A stretch of DNA of 37,205 nt from Ruminococcaceae bacterium AM07-15. GTDB lineage: Bacteria; Bacillota; Clostridia; Oscillospirales; Butyricicoccaceae. The stretch is taken from positions 1 to 37,205 of the forward strand of contig QUDE01000026.1 in NCBI GenBank assembly GCA_003477405.1, given 5' to 3'. The stretch's first letter is position 1, and each line of letters starts with the position of its first letter. Below, in pieces: positions 32,507-37,205 of this stretch. The translations under genes were made by a program, and so were the position numbers. The notes under the pieces were generated by a model, which worked only from the letters and a program-made list of their open reading frames with translations, was not told the origin of the DNA and searched no databases.

Positions 32507-32515
32507 GGGTCTCCC

Positions 32516-33676
32516 TTATTCCTCGGTGCCCGGTGTAAAGTCCTCGGGGGGCTGCTCCGTTTTTCCGAAGGCATACAAAATCGCATCGGCAATCCGGCGG
32601 CAGGCCTCTCCGTCTCCATAGGGATTGACCGCCCGGGCCATTTTGCCGTATTCCTCCGGATCGTTCAGCAATTTCAATGCTTTCTCTGCGATTTCTTTGG
32701 CTTCCACACCGGCCATGCGCACTGTACCGGCTTCCACGGCCTCGGGCCGCTCGGTTTCCCGGCGCAGCACCAGCACCGGCTTGCCCAGAGAAGGAGCTTC
32801 CTCCTGAATGCCGCCGGAATCGGTCATCACCAGGGTGGCCCGCTCCATCAGATTGTGCATATCCATCACGCCCAAAGGCTCCACCAGGTCCACATTAGGA
32901 ATATCCCCCAGGTTGTCCCGGGCCATCTGCTGCACATAGGGGCTGAGATGCACTGGATAGACAAAACGCACATCCGGCTCCTTTTCCGCCACCATGCGCA
33001 CAGCGTCCATGATGTTCTGGAAGGGCTCGCCATAGTTCTCCCGGCGATGAGCGGTGAGCAGCACCACCCGCTCCTTCTGATAATCGATCTCATTGAGCCG
33101 CTGGCACTGGAAGGTGTAATTGTCCCGCACTGTGGTTTTCAGAGCATCGATAACGGTGTTGCCGGTGATATAGACATTCTTCTCCACACCCTCCCGATGG
33201 AGGTTTGCCACATTGGCCTTGGTAGGAGCAAAATGCAGGTCGGCAATATCGGTGGTCAGGGTCCGGTTCATCTCCTCCGGGAAGGGGGAGTATTTGTCAA
33301 AGGTGCGCAACCCCGCTTCCACATGGCCCACCTTCACCTTGGCATAGAAAGAGGCCAGAGCCGCCACAAAGGTGGTGGAAGTGTCACCGTGGACCAGCAC
33401 CAGATCGGGCTTGGCCTTTTCCAGCACATCCCCCAGGCCGGTGAGGGCCTTGACGGTGATGCGCATCAAAGTCTGGGAAGGCTCCATGATGTCCAGATCG
33501 TAATCCGGGGTGATCTGGAAAGCCTCCAGCACCTGATCCAGCATTTCCCGGTGCTGGGCCGTGACGCAGACGATGCTCTCCACTTCTTCCCGGCTTTCCA
33601 GTTCCTTCACCAGAGGCGCCATTTTGATGGCTTCCGGCCGGGTGCCGAAAACCGACATCACTTTGATCTTATCCAT
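32516..33676 (-). CDS. mnaA: UDP-N-acetylglucosamine 2-epimerase (non-hydrolysing)
   Basis: A 386-residue WecB/MnaA homologue. Blocks: VMSVFGTRPEAIKMAPLVKEL at the N-terminus, VLVHGDTSTTFVAALA, LTAHRRENYGEP and TDSGGIQEEAPSLGKPVLVLR. It makes UDP-ManNAc from UDP-GlcNAc, the donor for TagA/WecG-type transferases such as the one at 19821. The start overlaps the tagO-like stop by 8 nt. Confidence 0.95.
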   Translation of the reverse strand: MDKIKVMSVFGTRPEAIKMAPLVKELESREEVESIVCVTAQHREMLDQVLEAFQITPDYDLDIMEPSQTLMRITVKALTGLGDVLEKAKPDLVLVHGDTSTTFVAALASFYAKVKVGHVEAGLRTFDKYSPFPEEMNRTLTTDIADLHFAPTKANVANLHREGVEKNVYITGNTVIDALKTTVRDNYTFQCQRLNEIDYQKERVVLLTAHRRENYGEPFQNIMDAVRMVAEKEPDVRFVYPVHLSPYVQQMARDNLGDIPNVDLVEPLGVMDMHNLMERATLVMTDSGGIQEEAPSLGKPVLVLRRETERPEAVEAGTVRMAGVEAKEIAEKALKLLNDPEEYGKMARAVNPYGDGEACRRIADAILYAFGKTEQPPEDFTPGTEE

Positions 33677-34778
33677 GCTTTTCCTCGCTTCCCGGGGCGT
33701 CTTCCGTCCCCTCGTCCTGCTTTTCTTCCTGATGCTCTTTTTCCATTTTCTGATCGTGGCCGGTGACGCTCAGACCGATGAGCACCGAAGCCAGAATGGC
33801 CACGGCCAGGATGATGATCTTCACCTCGCCGCTGGTGGCCAGCACCACGGCGGACAGGCCCAGCACCACCGAAAGCATATACAAAATAGCGACCGACTGC
33901 TTCTGGTCAAAGCCCATATCGATGAGCCGGTGATGCACATGGCCCCGGTCGGCGTGCATGGGGCTCTGGCCCTTCAGCAGCCGGCGGATGATGGCAAAAG
34001 TGGTATCGAAGATGGGCAGGCCCAGGATGATAAAGGGCACGGCAAAGGAAATGCCCACATAAAACTTGAACAGACCCTGGATGGAAATGGTAGCCAGCAA
34101 ATACCCCAGGAACATGGAACCGGTGTCCCCCATGAAGATCTTGGCCGGGTTCATGTTGTAGGGCATAAAGCCCATGCAGGCGCCGGCCAGGGCGGCCATG
34201 GTCACGGCGATATAGCTTTCGCTGACCAGCACGGCAATGGTGAACACCGTCACGGTAGCAATGGTGGAAACACCCACCGCCAGACCATCCAGGCCGTCGA
34301 TCATGTTGACGGCGTTGGTGACACCCACGATCCAGATCACCGTCAAAGGCACAGCCAGAAGCCCCAGCTCAAAATATTTTCCATCGCCAAAAGGATTCAT
34401 CAGCCGTTCCACCACAACGCCGGACAACACCGGGATGAGGGCGGCCACGATCTGACCGGCAAACTTCACCAGAGGCTTGAGGGGATGGATATCGTCCACC
34501 ACGCCCAGCATGACGATGAACACCGCCCCCAGCAAAATGGATTTCATCTGGGGATCGATACGGCCAAACAGCAAAATACTGATGAGGAAGCCCAGGAAAA
34601 TGGCCAGGCCTCCCAGCCGGGGAATGGGCACCTTGTGCATCCGCCGGGCGTCTTTGGGCACATCGATGGCCCCCACCTTTTTGGCGAACAGTTTGACAAT
34701 GGGCGTCATGGCAAAAGAGATGGCCAGAGCCACACTGAAGGCAAAAAAGGATGTGATCAAAACACTATTGTCTATCAT
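33669..34778 (-). CDS. tagO: undecaprenyl-phosphate GlcNAc-1-phosphate transferase (MraY/WecA/TagO family)
   Basis: A 369-residue polytopic enzyme. Motifs: RRMHKVPIPRLGG, VVDD (Asp95, Asp96), NAVNMIDGLDGLAVG (155-169), FMGDTGSMFLG and the cytoplasmic MHADRGHVHHRL His cluster that distinguishes WecA/TagO-type enzymes from MraY. It starts synthesis of wall polymers on undecaprenyl phosphate. It has an extra charged C-terminal tail (KMEKEHQEEKQDEG). It is coupled to mnaA and lies 18 nt after trpS. Confidence 0.94.
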   Translation of the reverse strand: MIDNSVLITSFFAFSVALAISFAMTPIVKLFAKKVGAIDVPKDARRMHKVPIPRLGGLAIFLGFLISILLFGRIDPQMKSILLGAVFIVMLGVVDDIHPLKPLVKFAGQIVAALIPVLSGVVVERLMNPFGDGKYFELGLLAVPLTVIWIVGVTNAVNMIDGLDGLAVGVSTIATVTVFTIAVLVSESYIAVTMAALAGACMGFMPYNMNPAKIFMGDTGSMFLGYLLATISIQGLFKFYVGISFAVPFIILGLPIFDTTFAIIRRLLKGQSPMHADRGHVHHRLIDMGFDQKQSVAILYMLSVVLGLSAVVLATSGEVKIIILAVAILASVLIGLSVTGHDQKMEKEHQEEKQDEGTEDAPGSEEKHG

Positions 34779-34796
34779 TTCTATTCAAAGCTCCCA

Positions 34797-35846
34797 TCAG
34801 AAGGGTTTCTTGATGAACCCGACTTTTTTATAGACCTTCTCCAGGGTACGCCGGGCAATGCGGGAAGCATTCTCTGCGCCCTGGGTATAGACCTTTTCCA
34901 GATAATCCTTGTTGTTCAGAAGATCTTCTGTTTTTTCCCGCACCGGGCGCAGCACTTCCACCACCGCTTCGCCCACCGCTTTTTTGAAGTCGCCATAGCC
35001 CTTGCCGGCAAAGCGCTCTTCGGTCTCTTCCGGCGTGCAGCCTGCGGCCGCGCTGTAAATGGCGATCAGGTTGTTCACCCCGTGTTTGCCCTCACCCCGG
35101 CGCACTTCACTGCCGGAATCGGTGACGGCCCGCTTGAACTTCCGCATAATGTCCTCGGGCTTGTCCATCAGAAGCACAAAGGCGTTTTGGTTTTTGTCCG
35201 ATTTGCTCATCTTCTTTGTGGGATCGGCCAGGGACATGATCCTGGCGCCCGTTCCTGCAATGCGGGGCTCAGGCACGGTGAACACATTGCCGTAAATGCC
35301 GTTGAAGCGCTCGGCAATGTCCCGGGCGATCTCCACATGCTGCTTCTGATCCTGGCCCACCGGCACAAAATCGGTCTGGTACAGCAGAATGTCGGAAGCC
35401 ATCAGCACCGGATAGGTAAACAGGCCTGCATTCACATTATCGGCATGGGTCTTGGATTTATCCTTGAATTGGGTCATGCGGGACAATTCGCCAAACATGG
35501 TATAGCAGTTGAGCACCCAGGAAAGCTCGGCATGGGCCGACACATGGCTCTGGATAAACAGCAGGCTTTTTTCCGGATCGATGCCGCAGGCGATATACTG
35601 GGCCAGCACTTCCAGCGTCTGACGGCGAAGAGCCGCCGCCTCCTGGCGCACGGTGATGGAATGGAGATCCACCACGCTGAAGATACACCGGTTCTCCTCC
35701 TGCAAAGCCACCCAGTTGCCCATGGCCCCCAGGTAATTGCCCAAGGTCAGCTTACCCGAAGGCTGTACGCCGCTGAACACCGTTTTGGGCCGGGGAGCCT
35801 GTTGTGCTTCGGTTTCCTGTTTTTGTTCTATTTTTTCTTCCATCAT
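34797..35846 (-). CDS. trpS: tryptophan--tRNA ligase
   Basis: A 349-residue class I TrpRS. The HIGH-equivalent is PSGKLTLGNYLG (29-40) and the second signature is KKMSKSD (211-217). It carries about 20 charged residues (MMEEKIEQKQETEAQQAPRP) before the usual start at KTVFSG, an unusual extension. The start at 35846 is supported by AGGA about 9 nt upstream. There is no T-box leader; the gene follows the aminotransferase by 11 nt and precedes tagO. Confidence 0.95.
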   Translation of the reverse strand: MMEEKIEQKQETEAQQAPRPKTVFSGVQPSGKLTLGNYLGAMGNWVALQEENRCIFSVVDLHSITVRQEAAALRRQTLEVLAQYIACGIDPEKSLLFIQSHVSAHAELSWVLNCYTMFGELSRMTQFKDKSKTHADNVNAGLFTYPVLMASDILLYQTDFVPVGQDQKQHVEIARDIAERFNGIYGNVFTVPEPRIAGTGARIMSLADPTKKMSKSDKNQNAFVLLMDKPEDIMRKFKRAVTDSGSEVRRGEGKHGVNNLIAIYSAAAGCTPEETEERFAGKGYGDFKKAVGEAVVEVLRPVREKTEDLLNNKDYLEKVYTQGAENASRIARRTLEKVYKKVGFIKKPF

Positions 35847-35857
35847 TTTTTCACATC

Positions 35858-37051
35858 CTAACCCATGATCTCTCTGACGCATCTGGCCAGTATTTCCACG
35901 CCCTCATCGATCTGCTCATGGCTGGGGGTGGAGTAGTTCAGCCGGACACCGGCCGAAACCTGTGTGCCATCGGCCAGGAAAGCAGCGCCCGGCACCACGG
36001 CCACCTTGTTCTGGGCGCAGCGAGCCGCCAATGCCGACCCATCCAGCCCTTCCGGCAGCTGGAGCCAGACAAACAGGCCTCCCTCCGGGCGGGAAAATGT
36101 GACCCCTGCCGGAAGATTCTTTTCCAGCAGCGACAGCATCCGGTCCCGCTTTTCCTTATAAAGAGCGGTACAGGCGGCAATGTGGGCGTCCAGATCGTAC
36201 CGGGCGAAATACTCCGCCGCCACCGCCTGGAAAAACAGGTTGGAATGGACATCCCCGGCCTGCTTCAAAGCCGTCATACGGGCGATCACATCTTCATGGG
36301 CCTGGGCATAACCCAGACGCACGCCGGGAGACAGGATCTTGGAAAGAGACCCGGCAAAAATGACCCGGCCTTCTTCATCCAGACTTTTGAGAGGCGGCAG
36401 GTATTCCCCGCTGATCCGCAGTTCAAAATAGGGGTTGTCCTCCAGAATCATCACATCGTATTTCTGAGCCAGTTGGTAGATGGCCCGGCGTTTTTCCATG
36501 GTGGTGGAAAAACCGGTGGGATTCTGGAAGGTGGTGATCACATAGATGAACTTAGCCTGCTTTTCTTCTTGCAGCACTTGTTCCAGCCGGTTCAGATCCA
36601 TGCCGTCCTGCTCCATGGGCACCGGCACAATGCGGGCCCCAGCCGACCGGAAGGTGTTCAGCGCCCCCATAAAGGTGGGTTCTTCCACAATCACAGCATC
36701 TCCAGGACCCGCCATCAGGCGGGTGAACAGATCGATGACCTGCTGTCCGCCGCTGGCGATCATCAACCGGTCAGACTCCCGACCTGTGCCGTGTTTGCCT
36801 TCCATCCGGTTTTGGAGGAACTCCCGCAGAGGACCATAGCCCTCGCTGACTCCATACTGAAACAGAGCCGCCGCTCCCTTTTGCGCAAACAGATCCTTTG
36901 TCACCTGTTCCATTTCCTTCAGCGGGAAGGTCTCCGCCGAAGGGTTGCCCGCCGAAAAGGGGATCACCCCGGGGGCCGATGCCATTTTCAGCACATCGCC
37001 GCCGGCCGGCGGAGCCATGTGCTGAAATCTATCCAAAAAATGAAATTCCAT
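35858..37051 (-). CDS. PLP-dependent class I aminotransferase
   Basis: A 397-residue fold-type I aminotransferase of the LysN/MocR-C-terminal type (2-aminoadipate aminotransferase-like). It shows SAGNPSAETFP, the ASGGQQ phosphate region (99-104), TFQNPTG (174-180), EDNPY with Asp205, and the PLP lysine Lys238 in GSLSKILSPGVRLGY. No winged-helix DNA-binding domain is present, so it is an enzyme and not a MocR regulator. Substrate could be an aromatic or 2-oxo acid. GGAGGAAAGG precedes the ATG. It leads the trpS-tagO-mnaA operon. Confidence 0.92.
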   Translation of the reverse strand: MEFHFLDRFQHMAPPAGGDVLKMASAPGVIPFSAGNPSAETFPLKEMEQVTKDLFAQKGAAALFQYGVSEGYGPLREFLQNRMEGKHGTGRESDRLMIASGGQQVIDLFTRLMAGPGDAVIVEEPTFMGALNTFRSAGARIVPVPMEQDGMDLNRLEQVLQEEKQAKFIYVITTFQNPTGFSTTMEKRRAIYQLAQKYDVMILEDNPYFELRISGEYLPPLKSLDEEGRVIFAGSLSKILSPGVRLGYAQAHEDVIARMTALKQAGDVHSNLFFQAVAAEYFARYDLDAHIAACTALYKEKRDRMLSLLEKNLPAGVTFSRPEGGLFVWLQLPEGLDGSALAARCAQNKVAVVPGAAFLADGTQVSAGVRLNYSTPSHEQIDEGVEILARCVREIMG

Positions 37052-37096
37052 TTTTCCTTTCCTCCTTGGGGAAATGTCCCACAGGCATATAAAGTG

Positions 37097-37125
37097 ATTT
37101 TAACACATGGGTCCCTTTGGGACAA
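37097..37125 (-). promoter_or_regulatory. sigma-A promoter of the aminotransferase-trpS operon
   Basis: On the minus strand TTGTCC (37120-37125) and TAAAAT (37097-37102) with a 17-bp spacer. GTCCC/GGGAC (37111-37123) is a small dyad within the spacer and -35. Confidence 0.6.
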
Positions 37126-37152
37126 GAGCTTTGGGGATTTTACCGGGATAAT

Positions 37153-37205
37153 TCCTGTAGGTGTTACAATGATGTGTGACAAATAGAAAAAAGAAGAGCG
37201 AATAG
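37153..37205. repeat. right copy of 53-bp terminal inverted repeat
   Basis: Exact reverse complement of bases 1-53. It lies 28 bp beyond the promoter of the leftward aminotransferase gene, mirroring the left copy, which lies 26 bp beyond the ireB promoter. Sequence inside of it differs completely between the two ends. Confidence 0.9.

Noticed and set aside
35858..37051. MocR-type transcription regulator
   Set aside because: The aminotransferase part resembles MocR C-termini, but the protein has no N-terminal winged-helix domain.

Overview
The window is a stretch of ordinary chromosome from a low-to-mid GC Gram-positive anaerobe, most likely class Clostridia and probably an Oscillospirales-type gut bacterium. 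The inference rests on gene content and style: an IreB-family protein, an RNase M5-like toprim protein, flavin-dependent ThyX instead of ThyA, a DUF3793-flavodoxin-DtxR operon, an SLH-anchored surface protein, strong AGGAGG ribosome sites and sigma-A promoters. No phage, plasmid, IS transposase, CRISPR array, rRNA or tRNA gene is visible. Both ends carry the same 53-bp sequence in inverted orientation (1-53 and 37153-37205), so the window is probably an assembly contig broken at a dispersed repeat. It is not a closed circle.

Positions 1-5900 read mostly rightwards as small units: ireB; a small unknown protein with an NlpC/P60 wall hydrolase; an EamA transporter with a DtxR-type regulator that keeps the Cys-x2-Glu-His metal site; a leftward nitroreductase; and a DUF3793-flavodoxin-DtxR-like operon. 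That last operon is preceded by two near-identical palindromes around a terminator-like hairpin, and its own DtxR-like protein lacks the metal ligands.

Positions 5900-20600 hold one very compact leftward array of 14 genes with 1- to 4-nt overlaps or gaps of 34 nt or less: wecG/tagA, thyX, tmk, a DUF2156 protein, a GNAT, 5-formyl-THF cyclo-ligase, a CPBP protease, mltG, a U32/TrhP-like protein, alaS, a HIT protein, comEC, holA and the RNase M5-like gene. A candidate promoter lies at one end and a 16-bp-stem bidirectional terminator at the other. A second CPBP gene and glyA follow, also leftward. glyA and the rightward nth gene have promoters that physically overlap.

Positions 23300-29800 hold nth with a DUF2007 gene; a 914-residue secreted protein built from two tandem RCC1-like propellers plus three SLH repeats; a phosphodiesterase with a small membrane protein; and a rightward three-gene operon of unknown function behind a promoter that looks more like a sporulation-sigma site than a sigma-A site. 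That operon ends at a terminator which recurs as a perfect 28-bp direct repeat 209 bp further on, with a strongly folded 181-bp element in between.

Positions 29760-37205 are leftward: an aminotransferase, trpS, tagO/wecA-like, mnaA/wecB (UDP-GlcNAc 2-epimerase) and a membrane-anchored unknown, then MATE and GNAT genes. TagO, MnaA and the distant WecG/TagA homologue form a plausible route to a GlcNAc-ManNAc linkage unit on undecaprenyl phosphate. The SLH protein would be a natural client of such a wall polymer. Functions come from recognising families by eye; no database search was run.
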